Positions 1 through 10,800 of a DNA stretch of 64,000 nucleotides are shown here, one piece after another. The position numbers and the translations under genes are program-made. Numbering within the stretch: position 1 is the first letter of the stretch; each line of letters begins with the position of its first letter. The notes under the pieces were generated by a model, which was given only the letters and a program-made list of their open reading frames with translations, was not told the DNA's origin and ran no database searches. Origin of the DNA: Sorex araneus (lineage: Eukaryota > Chordata > Mammalia > Eulipotyphla > Soricidae); the NCBI RefSeq assembly GCF_027595985.1, contig NC_073311.1:44333539-44397538 (forward strand), read 5' to 3'.

Positions 1-189
1 TTTTTGTTTTGTTGTGTTTTGTTTTGCTTTTTGGGTCACACCCGGCGATGCACAGGGATTACTCCTGGTTTTACACTCAGGAATTACCCCTGGCGCTGCT
101 CAGGGGACCATATGGGATGCTGGGAATCGAACCCGGGTCGGCCGCATGCAAGGCAAACGCCCTACCCGCTGTGCTATTACTCCAGCCCC
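1..189 (-). repeat. Sor-type tRNA-derived SINE (cut by window edge)
   Basis: The reverse complement begins GGGGCTGGAGTAATAGCAC and runs through the tRNA-like A and B boxes (GGGTTCGATTCC-like at 125-140). It continues through CCATATGGTCCCCTGAGCA to a GGGTGTGACCCAAAAAGC end and an A-rich tail at 1-30. It is the lineage-specific SINE repeated across the window. The coordinate 1 end is artificial. Confidence 0.93.
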
Positions 190-292
190 GACTATGTATG
201 TTTATCTGCTTTAAGGTTACACTGTTACCACACCACATACATTCCAAAATACCCAATATTCTTCTAGCACTGTCCAACAAACGTTTTCTCTC

Positions 293-590
293 CTTTTTTA
301 AACATTTTTATTGAGGTACTGTGATTCACAATACTTAATGATGAATTCCCCTACATTTTATTCAAGCACCATGTCCCTCACCAATGTATTCACCTCCTTC
401 CTTTAACACCTCCATGTCCCCTCTTTCAATTTCCCAACTCAGTTGTGTGGATAGGTTCTACCATTATTTTGCCTTTGGTCCGATGGATGTTTTCAACCAA
501 GTTCCCCTAATCCTTGGTAACCTCAGATCTTTAGTCAGAGTCTAAGGATTTGTATTAATTGGACTATATCCCGTAGCTTTTATTCTTTAT
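293..590 (-). repeat. L1 3'-end fragment
   Basis: Starts with a poly(T)/TTTTTATTGAGG border typical of a minus-strand L1 3' end and continues with diverged, non-coding 3'-UTR-like sequence. It lacks the G-rich tract of the younger L1 copies here, so it is probably an older subfamily. The right boundary is soft. Confidence 0.45.
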
Positions 591-599
591 ATGCCACAT

Positions 600-2690
600 A
601 TGTAAGAAGATCCTTTTATTAGTATGATGCCACTGGAAACTTTGGTGGCAGATAAGACTTACACATATTTAGATAGATGTGAAGTTGAACTCCTATAATC
701 TTAGAGTACAATAAGTGGTAGGATAATAAAATAGAGTTTTCAACAAATTATTAAATGAATAAAAGCATTAACTTTTTATTGAGGTAGCATTTAAAATCAC
801 AAACAAATTAAAACAGAAATGTCAACAACAGAAAAGTAGCTTAGAATCCTAAAATCAAAACAAAATAATAGCGACCTATTCTCTCCGCTCTCGGTTCTCA
901 GCAAGCAGATTGGAATTTTAGAGAGAATGATAACATTTAATTTTCCCTGCACATTAGAGTTTCTGGATGAGTGAATTTGTGGTCAGTTAGATGTGGGGTA
1001 TGAAATGAACTTGGATTTCAGGGGTCTATGGTCATCTTGTAGCTGCCTTTTAGGAACATTAACTAGCTAAACTAAAAGAAGCATGTTCTGCCAAGGTCAG
1101 AAATTAGATGTAGGCAATCAGCAGATGGGAGAAACAAGATAAGTTACCATAAAATTCTTTCTTGAATTCTGAAATTTTTAAAAGACAAATTGTTATTCCA
1201 GAAAAGAAAGTTCAGTTCCAGCTGGAACTTAGGCCATTAATTCACTGGCCTTGGACTTCTTTTAAGATACCTTGGAGGAAGAGTTGAGACTCCATAACAA
1301 GATCAGATAGAATTTGGGTAGCAATGAGAACAACAAGACCCTGGAGGAAGAATGAGATCGCAGATGCTCTTGCAAGAGCCAGCTCAGTTCAAGCCAGGCA
1401 GACAGGAGGAAGCTGGATAACAGTTTAGAGACTGAAAGTTGGGAAAGGAGTGGTGAAAGGGAGTTATGGATGATTGGGTTGAACTGTTGGCTCATATTTG
1501 CTACAAAGTCCCATCTCTATAGAGCCCTCTTAAGGTCTCGTTCTGTTAAGAATGTATAACTATTGCAGTGACTGAAGTACTGTAATGAGGCAGGAGTCAG
1601 TATTAAGGAAAAGCAAAGCATCTTTGTGATTAAGCAGTTACTTAAAAGTAGGAGGTGAGATTTCACCACTACCAGGATTCACAAAGGCAGTCCTGGAGGG
1701 AATGGAGGATGAAGTAAAACAGTCGTTTAGACAGACATGACCCCCACCAACTCTAAATAGGACAGTCTTATATAAAAGAATTATTTATGGATATGCAAAA
1801 ATTTGTAAAGAGAGTAAATTGGGGCAATATTTTGAAAATAATAACAGACACCCAGTGCATAGTTCTGCATATCCATCTGCAGAGAGGAGAAATTAGGAAT
1901 GCTACAATTAGAATGCAAAGAAAAAAACACATTAATAATTTTCAAAATTGGCCCCTTTATAATAGCCTCCCATTTCCTCATTTGCATAGCAATTCACTTT
2001 CGGAAAGGGTGGCGTCTGAGTCTCAGCCATGCAGTATACATATATTATACATACCCCACAATGGAGCCCGTCTCGCTCACAGTATCTGCTCTTGGCACAT
2101 CTCAGGGCATCTGTCACAAATATAAATGACACCCACCCTGTGTGCTTTGTTGAGAGAGAGATTAAGAACATGCTTTCAACCATGAACCAGTAGTTTGGAT
2201 AATATGAGGTTTGGCAGGATATTGAGGCTGGGGGGTGTAGGGCTAGAATTGAGGGAGACCAGGAGTCGGGCTATTGAGGTTGGGTCAGTTGCTTCATTAA
2301 TCTGAGCTCCAGATCTTTCTTCAAGGGAGAAAGCTGAAGATGATTCCTAAAACACCTTCCTGAGAGAGACTCTTGGTCTGCAGCTGGAGATAAGGGCTTC
2401 ATGAACTCAAGAGAGCTATGGGGAAGGAGAGATATTTGCTGAGGTTCCTTCTACTCCCTTCCTTGTCTAGCTTCTCCTCATCATCCTCCCTTCCATCCCA
2501 CCATCTCCCCAAACACTATGAGATATTCTCATTTACCAAAATCAACATATTCCCTCAAGCTGATGCCAGTGATTTTCCTTCAGATATGAATTTAATCCTA
2601 GTAGTGCTACCCCTCACCAAGAGAGGGAGTGTCCAACACCCCCCACCCATGCCCTTGGTTCTGGGCCTGCCTGTCTATAGTTCTTCTACC
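600..2690. other. Intergenic sequence, no gene seen
   Basis: No exon-like ORF, RNA gene or clear repeat. A TTTTTATTGAGG motif near 770 could be the 3' border of another old L1 remnant. ORFs of up to 112 codons here lack codon or family signal. Confidence 0.6.
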
Positions 2691-2699
2691 TGAAACATC

Positions 2700-3190
2700 A
2701 CTGTATCACTGCCATCCCATTGATCATCGATTTGCTCAAGCAGGCACCAGTAACATCTCCATTCGTCCTGGCCCTAAGATTTTAGCAGCCTCTCTTTACT
2801 CACTCTTCCCAGTGATGCCGCATTTGAAGTTCTTTCAGGGTAAGGGGAATGAGACCCATCATTGCCACTGTATTTGGCATATCGAATACTCCATGGAGAA
2901 CTTGCCAGGCTCTGCCATGCAGGCAGGATGCTCTTGGTACCTTGGTACTCAGAGAACTCTCAGGTTCTCTGAGAGGGAGAACTAGGCTATAAGAGGTCGT
3001 GCAGCTGCAAATGCGGTAGTGCGCTTCTGGGACCGTTGTTTTATAGTCTCTGGATCTTAGCTGTTGATGGGATTACACAGCACCAGAGCAGTTTGTGGGT
3101 GTGGCGCCAAGCTACTGGAAAATGGGGGGTTCTGGGTGCCACTTTTCTTGCTTAGCCTCCGAGAGTTAATCTCCCAGATAGAGTTATTTG
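2700..3190 (-). mobile_element. RTE-derived non-autonomous element, type C
   Basis: Minus-strand copy. Its 3' end lies at about 2700, with a tail reading GATGTTACTGGTGCCTGC then TTGAGCAAATCGATGATCAA. The middle matches the RTE upstream block (GGCAATGATGGGTCTCATTCC, then GAAAGAACTTCAAATGCGGC). The 5' half carries AGATCCAGAGACTATAAAAC and the CAGTAGCT-containing extra block shared with the copy at 28195-28845. The 5' boundary is uncertain. Confidence 0.75.
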
Positions 3191-3489
3191 TTCCTCAGCT
3201 TTTGAGGGAAATGACAAATGCTTCCCCTCTCCTTGCTCCTTTACCTCCCTTCAGAGTTTCCCCAGATTTTCTCCTAAAGAGTCCTCATTCTATAGTATGT
3301 CACCTCCCCAGAGAGGCCAGCCCTCATCATTCCTCCTTTGCCCTCAGTTATGCCCTAATCTCTCTTTAATTTATTCACTACACCTTGACTCTGCCCTGTT
3401 AATATATGTGCATGTGTGTTTTGTGTTTATTGCTTGTCTCTCTCCATAATAAAGGCCTGGGAATGAATTAAATATTGAATGAATTAAAT

Positions 3490-3590
3490 ATCCTGAGACA
3501 GACCTTCAAGTATCTAATCAGTTAATCTTTGATAAAGGAGCAAAGAATATGAAGTGGAGTGAGAAAAGCCTCCTTAACAAATGGTGTTGG
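3490..3590 (+). mobile_element. Host L1 ORF2 fragment, first piece of nested stack
   Basis: Diverged L1 ORF2 coding sequence (reads roughly as a LIFDKGAKNMKWSEKSLLNK segment). It breaks at 3590 and resumes at 4098 after a younger L1 insertion. The 12-base sequence aaatggtgttgg occurs at both borders. Confidence 0.7.
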
Positions 3591-4097
3591 CTCATTTGTG
3601 GAATATAAAGTAACAGAATGGGAGACTAACACCCAAGCATAGTAGAGATAAGTACCAAGAGGAGTACTCCACAGCTTGGAAGCTGACCTCACATGTTAGG
3701 TGAAGAAGCAGCTCTGATAGAGAAGGGATCACCAAGCAAAGGGTGCTAGGTGGATCCACTAGGGATGGGAAATAGGGCTGAAAATAGACTATAGACCGAA
3801 CAAGATGCCTACTTAATACCTCTGTAGCAAACCACAACACCCAAAAAGAGAGAGAGATCAAAGGGGAATGCCCTGCCACAGAGGCAGGGTAGGGTGAAGG
3901 GGACAGGGTGGGGGTGGTGGGAGGAATGCTGGGACCATTGGTGGTGGAAAATGGGCACTGGTGGAGGGATGAGTACTCGATCATTGTATGATTGAAATGT
4001 AAGCATGAAAACCTGTAAGTCTGTAACTTTGTCTCATGGTGATTCACTAATAAAAAAATTTTAAATGAATAAATAAAAATAAATAATTTTTTTAAAA
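3591..4097 (+). mobile_element. Younger L1 3' end inserted into older L1
   Basis: 5'-truncated L1: end of ORF2 (CATTTGTGGAATATAAAG), then 3' UTR with the G-rich stretch at about 3895-3930, GGGCACTGGTGGAGGGATG, and an A-rich tail. It is flanked by the 12-bp target-site duplication aaatggtgttgg at 3579-3590 and 4098-4109. Confidence 0.85.
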
Positions 4098-4932
4098 AAA
4101 TGGTGTTGGAAAAACTTTTCACCTCCATGGGGGTGAAAAAATGAACTTGACCTCTTTCTAACACCATGCACAAAAATCAATTCAAAATTGATTAAAGACC
4201 TTGACATCAAACCTGAATTCATAGAATACATTGAGAAAGACATGGGCATAATGCTCTGAAGTCACAACTAAATGCATCTGTATGGATGAACCAAGTGGAA
4301 GCAAAGATAAACAAATGGTACTACATTAAATTAAGAAGCATCTGCACCTCAAAGGAAATGTGGACCAATATAAAAAGACCAAGATACAAATAATGGGAGA
4401 AATTATTTTTCCACCTGTTAAAATAAAAAATATATAAGGCACTGGCAGAAAAAACAAACATGCAATGCATCAAAAAATGGGGAGAAGAAATGAATGAAAT
4501 GTCTTCAAAGAAGAAATAAAAATGGCCAAAGGGCACATGAAAAAATACTATGCATCACTAATCATCAGGGAACTGCAAATAAGGACATCTCCCACCACAA
4601 GGACTCACACACATCAAAAAGAATATGAACAATCAGTGCTGGTGTGGATGTAGGGAGAAATCAATTCTCATTTACTGCTGGTGGGAATGTCAACTGGCTC
4701 AGCCTTTCTCAAAAACAATATGAACTTTCCTAAAAAAAAACCCTAGGAATTGACCTTCCATTTTACTCATCAATTACACTTTTTGAAATATACTCCAAAG
4801 GCCCAAATACAAAATGAAGAAAAGACGTTTGCACTACTATGTTCCTTGCAGCAGTATATACAATTGCCAAAATCCAAAAACAACCCAAGTGTCCAAGAAT
4901 AGATCACAAATAGATATGTTTGAATAGATACC
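4098..4932 (+). mobile_element. Host L1 ORF2 fragment, second piece
   Basis: Continues the L1 ORF2 from 3590 through sequence such as gaactgcaaataaggacatc and tactgctggtgggaatgtc. It has many frame breaks. It ends at 4932 where a solo LTR is inserted. Confidence 0.75.
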
Positions 4933-6154
4933 TGTAAAAAACATCTGCCAGGGGGTGACAGGGGGAAGAGCCCCGGCAGCTTTCCCCGTCAGTTGCCCAG
5001 CCCCACCCCACCCCCGCCCCACCCCCCCCACCCCCCACCTCGGATTCAGGGGTTCAGTCCTGGGCCATTTGCCCAGCCCAAGCCATGGGGCAGACGGAGG
5101 AGGAAAACAAGGGACAAGCCGGTTGATCGATCAGTTGTCGTTTATTCCATTCTCTCCTGTCTCTCTCTCCGCTTCTCTCCCAGCTCCGGATCTCTCTCCA
5201 AATCTCTCCCCCAACCCACTCTTCCAGCCTCGTTAAATACCCCCGGCATGAGGGGGTTGGGGCTTACACATAGGTGTGGTCACCATAAATAGGGGTAAAG
5301 TTCTTTCCCTTCAGGGTATGCTGCTTTTAGGACAGATTCTCCTTTAGCAGGACCATCCACCCAAGGGCGGAGTCCCATGAGTGTGTTTCTCCTCTCCTCG
5401 TCCAGCAAACATATAAGCATTCATAATATTAATCATTTTGTATGAACACAAGAAATGCATTAAGTTTATAGAATTGCTCTCCTGGGGCCATCTCAATCTC
5501 AGACTACAGTGCTCAGGCCAGATTAGTCTTTCTTATCCCTAGCAGGGTTCGAGTCTTATCGTTACTTTTGGATCATGACAGCATTTGTCCATGATCAAAC
5601 TCTTAACTTATAGTTAAGAATTAGGCACTTTGGCCAGGCCCATCTCGATGCCAGGGTACCACATAACTCACAGATTGCCCTGGATCCGTCCTGTCCCTCA
5701 TCGGGACCCTGCTTTTGGGGTGCTAGGAACTGAGGGCAACTGAGACTTAAGTGGAGAAAGGAGATGCCTGGGAATGAATAATATTTGAAGCCAATTAAAT
5801 CCCAAGTTACAAAAGCATAATATTGTCTTCTTGTGTCTATACAAAAAGGACATTGCTTTAAAGTAAATTATTCAAAAGACATAAGGAGAGGAGAAAGGCA
5901 ATATTAACTTATAATATAAGTTCAGTGTCCTAGAAAGGTCTGACCTTACAAATTAACAGAGTCAGATTAGGGGGGAAAGCTGATTAACTGTTTTGGGGAA
6001 GAGAGCATAGAGAAGTGATTACAGCTAAACAAAGGGATGGGAGTGACTCGGGAACACCTTGATGGGTGTGGTTGGGATAAGCCTAAACTCCTGAATAAAT
6101 CAGGATAAGCTTCTTGTGGCAAGGGGGTAAAGGACAAAGTAATGTCATTCTACA
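4933..6154 (-). mobile_element. Solo LTR of an endogenous retrovirus
   Basis: A 1,222-bp block starting TGTAAAAAAC and ending ATTCTACA on the plus strand (TG...CA ends). It is flanked by the 6-bp duplication gatacc (4927-4932 and 6155-6160) and interrupts an L1 whose sequence continues on the other side. Read on the minus strand it has a TATA-like GGTATTTAACG near 5240 and an AATAAA in GGAATAAACGAC near 5145. G-rich U5-like sequence then runs to the TGTTTTTTACA end. There are no internal retroviral genes. The 6-bp duplication suggests a class II (ERVK-like) element, but the family is not identified. Confidence 0.8.
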
Positions 6155-6160
6155 GATACC

Positions 6161-6341
6161 AAAGAAACTATGGTATCAATACACAATGGCCATAAAATAA
6201 ATTTATGCAATGTGCTGCTACATGGAGGGACCTGGAGAGTATAATGCTGAGTGAAGTTAGCCAGAGACAAAGAGACAGACACAGAACGATCTGTCTCATA
6301 TGTGGGATGTAAAGAAAAATAATGGTGGAATAATGGATACC
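6161..6341 (+). mobile_element. Host L1, third piece
   Basis: L1 sequence resumes after the LTR (aaagaaactatggtatcaat, then acatggagggacctggagag, agtgaagttagccagagaca). It is interrupted again at 6341 by a type C element. Confidence 0.75.
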
Positions 6342-6608
6342 TTATATACGATATCTTATAGCCTACTTCTCCCTCTGGAAGAACCTGGCAAACTACTGAG
6401 AGTTTCCTGCCCACATGGAGAGCCTCACAAGGTCCCCAGGGTGTATTAATATGCCAAAACCAGTAACAAACTGAGTCTCATTCCTCTGACCCTGAAAGAG
6501 CCTCCAGTACGGCAACATTGGAAGGATGAGTAGAGAGGCTTCTAAAATCTCAGGGCTTAAACGAATGGAGATGTAACTGAGACTGCTCAAGAAATTCGAC
6601 CATCAACG

Positions 6609-6652
<44 letters not shown>
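6342..6652 (+). mobile_element. RTE-derived non-autonomous element, type C, with (GAT)n tail
   Basis: Begins near CTTATAGCCTACTTCTCCC (5' truncated), contains the RTE upstream block (gtctcattcctctgaccctg, cagtacggcaacattggaag) and the shared 3' module (gagatgtaactgagactgct, caagaaattcgaccatcaac). It ends in about 14 GAT repeats. The 10-bp duplication aatggatacc is at 6332-6341 and 6653-6662. Confidence 0.88.
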
Positions 6653-6654
<2 letters not shown>

Positions 6655-6662
6655 TGGATACC

Positions 6663-7005
6663 CAAAGACAACTGAAACAAAGAACATGAGAGCTGGTCTT
6701 TAATAATGAACATGCCACTTGAGGGGTCTAGGGATGAAGAGGCAGGTGGTAGGGGTAAAGCCTTTGGTAGAGGGAAGTGTTCAACCAGGAAGAAGTGGTG
6801 GTGCTAAAAGATGGTAAAAGGTTGTATTTGAAACCCTACCAACAACAGTACTGTAAATCGTAGTGCAAAACTTTTAAAAGATAAGTCTCATAGAAGCAGA
6901 CTAGTGGGTGGGAGGTAAGTGGGTTGAGGGGACATTAGCGGAGGGAAGTAGACACTGGTGAAGGGATCAGTGTTAAAATATTGTATGACTGAAACCCAAT
7001 CATGA
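6663..7005 (+). mobile_element. Host L1, fourth piece (3' UTR)
   Basis: Completes the interrupted L1: 3'-UTR-like purine-rich sequence ending with the cactggtgaagggatcagtg / tgtatgactgaaaccc signature seen in the other L1 ends. It abuts a separate L1 copy. Confidence 0.65.
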
Positions 7006-7600
7006 ATAAGAAACTTTGGCACACCTACACAATGGAATACTATGCAGCTACTAGGAGAGATGAAGTCATGAAATTTGCTTATAAGTGGATAGACATGGAG
7101 AGTATCATGCTAAGTGAAATGAGTCCAAAAGAGAGGAACAGACATACAAAAACTGCACTCATTTGTGGAGTATAAAATAACATAACATGAGACTAACACC
7201 CAAGGACAGTAGATACAAGGGCCGGGGAGATTGCTCCATAGTTAGAAGCCTGCCTCATGAGCAGAGGGGAGGAGGCAGCTGGAATAGAGAAGGGATCACT
7301 AAGAAAATGAGGGTTGGAGGAATCGGTTGGGATGGGAAATGTGTGCCAAAAATAGAAAAAGGACCAAACATGATGACCTCTGAGCATCTGTACTGCAAAC
7401 CATAATGCCCCAAAGTAGAGAGAGAGTTTGGGGAATATTATCTGCCATGGAGGCAGGGAGGGTGGGAAAGGGGGGATGTACTGGGGATATTGGTGGTGGG
7501 CAATGTGCACTGGATGGGTGTTTGACCATTGTGTGATCATAACCCAAACATGAAAGCTTGTAACTATATCTCACACTGATTCAATAAAATAACATTTTAA
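7006..7600 (+). mobile_element. 5'-truncated L1 (ORF2 end plus 3' UTR)
   Basis: Starts in ORF2 (acacaatggaatactatgca, gaagtcatgaaatttgct), then a 3' UTR with a G-rich tract near 7455-7475, tggatgggtgtttgaccatt and an AATAAA-bearing, A/T-rich end. The copy is broken in frame. Confidence 0.82.
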
Positions 7601-7636
7601 TTAATTAACTAATTGATTATAAAATTTTAAGGAAAG

Positions 7637-7900
7637 AAAGGGCTAGAAACTGGGAGATTGCTCGGTCACTAATGCACCTACTTCCTAAGCATGACACTAG
7701 GAGTTTGATCCCTGGTGCTGGCACATACACAAAATCACTAGAGAGGGCTAGGATCACATGCAGATCCCACCCCTGCCGCACTCAGGTGTGTGGGAGCAGC
7801 TGGAATCTGTGGTGAGCCTCACAGTTTAAAAGCGCATCTGAGGGTACCATGATCAGAAGCATCTGAGCACCACAGTAACCCCTGATGAGCACCATTGGTC
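7637..7900 (+). repeat. Diverged SINE, tRNA-headed type
   Basis: The head gagattgctcggtcactaat and a B-box-like gtttgatccc resemble old relatives of the Sor SINE. A second half with gagcaccacagtaacccctg may belong to it or to a second copy. Too diverged for firm borders. Confidence 0.45.
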
Positions 7901-8169
7901 ATGGCACAGAGGGCAGAGAAGGGAGGGATGAAAATGGAAGATGGAACTAAGGAAGGAGGAGAAAAAGAGGAAAAAGGCAGGCCTGCACTTAGAACACAAC
8001 CAATGATATTATTCAACTTAACAACTACTGCTGAGTGAAGGGATAATGTACCTTCGCGAGTGTGTTTACACTCATAGGTGACATGCTCAGACCCTCTTCC
8101 AACCCCTTCTTCTGTGTCTCCTCCCTGTCTGTATAAATTTCTCTCTGTTTTTCACTATCCACCTCCTCC

Positions 8170-8211
8170 CTGTGTCTCTGTCTCTGTCTCTCTCTCTCCG
8201 ACTCTCTCTCA

Positions 8212-8270
<59 letters not shown>

Positions 8271-8273
8271 AAG
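8170..8273. repeat. Compound microsatellite (TC)n(AC)n
   Basis: CT/TC-rich stretch giving way to an (AC) run at about 8246-8271. The SL/HT-repeat ORFs predicted over it are artefacts of the repeat. Confidence 0.95.
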
Positions 8274-8368
8274 TGGACACACGCGCACGCACGCTCCTTG
8301 TATTCAGCTCTGGCTTTTCAACACCTAATCAAATATCTGACACATAGGAGGAGTGTAGCAGACATCTG

Positions 8369-8580
8369 AGTGTCTCAGTCCATAACAAAATACCATATAA
8401 TGGAGAGCCTATAAATTATAGAAATTTATTTCTCATGAAACTAGAGGTTGAGATGTTCACGATCAGGGCACCAATAATTAGGTGTCTGAGGAAGGTCTGT
8501 CTAGATGACCCTGACACTAATTCATTCCTTGTTCTTATTCCTTTACCCTAATGATAACGGATTAAAGGAACCTTCCCAAT
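8369..8580 (+). repeat. Old interspersed repeat, class unsure
   Basis: ccataacaaaataccatata followed by agaaatttatttctcatgaa is a motif pair I know from an ancient, widespread mammalian repeat. I cannot name the family with confidence. Confidence 0.4.
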
Positions 8581-8727
8581 AAATGTCAGGCTAGCTAGCT
8601 GGGTTTGAAGGAGACATCAATTGCATCAGGCAAACTGCTCAGTTGCCTCCTTGTTTTGAACAAACCAAGAAAGGAGGAAAAAAGAGTCCAATTTTACTGC
8701 TTGATTTCCATTCTATGTTGTGTAGTC

Positions 8728-8983
8728 CAAATTGGAGCGATAGCACAGTGGGTAGGGCGTTTGCCTTCCATGTGGCCAACCTGGGTTCCATTCCTTCGTC
8801 CCTCTCGGAGAGCCCGGCAAGCCACCGAGAGTATCTTGCCCACACGGCAGAGCCTGGCAAGCTATTCATGGTATATTTGATATGCCAAAAACAGTAACAA
8901 CAAGTCTCGCCATAGAGACATTACTGGTACCCGATTGAGCAAATCGATGAGCAACGGGATAACAGTGATACAACAGTGATACA
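8728..8983 (+). mobile_element. Chimeric SINE: Sor tRNA head + RTE-derived body and tail
   Basis: Head ggagcgatagcacagtgggt through the B box (ggttccattcc), then the RTE upstream block (ccctctcggagagcccggca ... atgccaaaaacagtaacaac). The shared 3' module follows (gattgagcaaatcgatgagc, aacgggataacagtgat). The 11-bp duplication gttgtgtagtc is at 8717-8727 and 8984-8994. Confidence 0.9.
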
Positions 8984-8994
8984 GTTGTGTAGTC

Positions 8995-10480
8995 ATAGAA
9001 CTCAGTCTCCATCTAGTAACCAAGGCTCTGGGTGAAAAACTTTATGACCCACTAAAATCTGAACATATCTGGAACCCTGCTAGCTAGAATTGCCAGGTTA
9101 TATCATTGTGCACAATGCTAAAAGCAGTTCACCTACATATCAGGAAGACCAAGATGGACTTGCATTGAAAAAAAAGAAGTGGGAAGAGAAGGGAGGAGGT
9201 AGATGGCAGAAGGGTCAGCAGGAGGGCAGGAGGAGGGCCTGAGATCAGGGTTGGCCAAAGTCCTCAGCTGGGGAAGCAGGCGCTGTGAGCACAGGGCTTC
9301 ACACTTGGCCTAAGAAAACCTTTGCCGGGGCCTAAATACAACTTTTTAACTTAAAAAACTTTAGCAGTAATCAGTTCCATCTGTGTAGCAGAACAAATTC
9401 CCAAATCCAAATAGTTTCCCTAGAAAGAAACAGTCCTGTCAGCCCTACTTCCTTAACTCTTTCATCCCTGAGGGAGAAACACAACCATACCTGTTCTTGA
9501 ATGCCTAGGAAATAGAATAGACTGAGTCACTTTGGTGGCCTTTGAGAAGGGGAATGGCGTGGACACAGGGGTCTTCTCCCTCCCATTCAGATCCCTGCTC
9601 TAGGTCAGGTCTCTCTGGTCCTCTTTCTTACCCCTGACTTTGCCATCATCTCAATAAGGGGTTGTAACCTAGAGTTCACCAGCCCAATTCTGCCTGTTGC
9701 ACGTTTTTGAAGATAAGCTATCGGAGTAGCTATGCCTCTTGACATCTGTCCTGCTTAGGATTCTATTAGATTTGAGTGTTGTGTCTGAGATCGTATGGCT
9801 CCTAAAGCTTAAAATATGGACTACCTGGTGCTCTGCAGAAAATCTTTATAGAGCTTAATGAAGTATGGTGACTGAAGGTTTATCCATTTTTATTAGTATC
9901 AATTCTTCAATTTTATTTCACTATAGATATGGGAAAGCAATGTGTGTCTTCAGAGATCAGAAATACTGGTTCATTTCAAATAAGAAACAGTGGTTCCCAA
10001 AAGAAGGTGACATGTCCAGGCTTAGGTAATGGGGCCTGGCCTGAGTCCTAAGTTCTCTTCCCTCTGTCTCTCTCTCTTCTAGGTCAGTATGCTTCCCACT
10101 ATGAAGGTTGCTTCTCTGTACAATGGAGCTAATCCACACAATAAAGTGGCCAAAATAACACACATATCTGTGTTCTCCATGGTCACTAAAAACATGGCCC
10201 ACATAAACTGGTATTCAGAAAGAATATTATCCAAAGATCCTTTTGACATACTTTAAAAGAATAGTCTATTTTGCTGAAGCATAGTGATTTGCAGAATGCG
10301 TCATAGTTGAATCTTAGACATAAAATGCTCCAGCTCTAATCCCACCTTCCATGTCAACTTCCATCCATTGGTGTTACCAGGTTCCCTCTCCTTCCCTCCC
10401 ACCTCACCCTGCCCTCTTGACCTTTTTAAATTTGGTTGTTAAAGTTTGGGTCTCATGATTTCAGGGTTGTTGACTCTGTG
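8995..10480. other. Intergenic sequence, no gene seen
   Basis: Mixed composition, purine-rich around 9170-9260. No repeat border, exon or RNA gene recognised. The 81-codon minus ORF at 9957-10202 has no family signal. Confidence 0.6.
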
Positions 10481-10484
10481 GCTT

Positions 10485-10800
10485 GTCATTAGGAAAATCC
10501 AAATCAAGACAACAATGAGATACTAGTGAGAATGGCACATATCAAAAATCCTGGGAACAATCTGTGTTGATGAGGATGCAGTGAAAAAGGAACTCTCATC
10601 CACTGCTGGTGAGAATGGTGTCTGGCTCAAGCCCTTTTAAATATATTTTGCATAGAAATGCTTGAGTACTTCCAAAACATGACCTGATGTTTTAATACTT
10701 GTGAAATGACCAGATATTCTAATATTTGAATATTTCGCATCTAAGAATAGGACCAAAGATGCGGGAATGCTCTGTGTTCACTCAAACCAAATAAAAGTGG
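10485..10800 (+). mobile_element. Old L1 ORF2 fragment
   Basis: aggaaaatccaaatcaagac, aacaatgagatactagtgag and ctcatccactgctggtgaga are the conserved nucleotide blocks of L1 ORF2 near its 3' end. Diverged, no TSD found. Confidence 0.7.

Noticed and set aside
3592..4173. 193-codon minus-strand ORF, one of the longest in the window
   Set aside because: Antisense to an L1 3' UTR; the low-complexity frame is by chance. Similar antisense ORFs occur in the L1 copies at 7006 and 21325.
8025..8369. Overlapping ORFs on both strands with Arg-Glu and Ser-Leu repeats
   Set aside because: Caused by the (TC)n(AC)n microsatellite.
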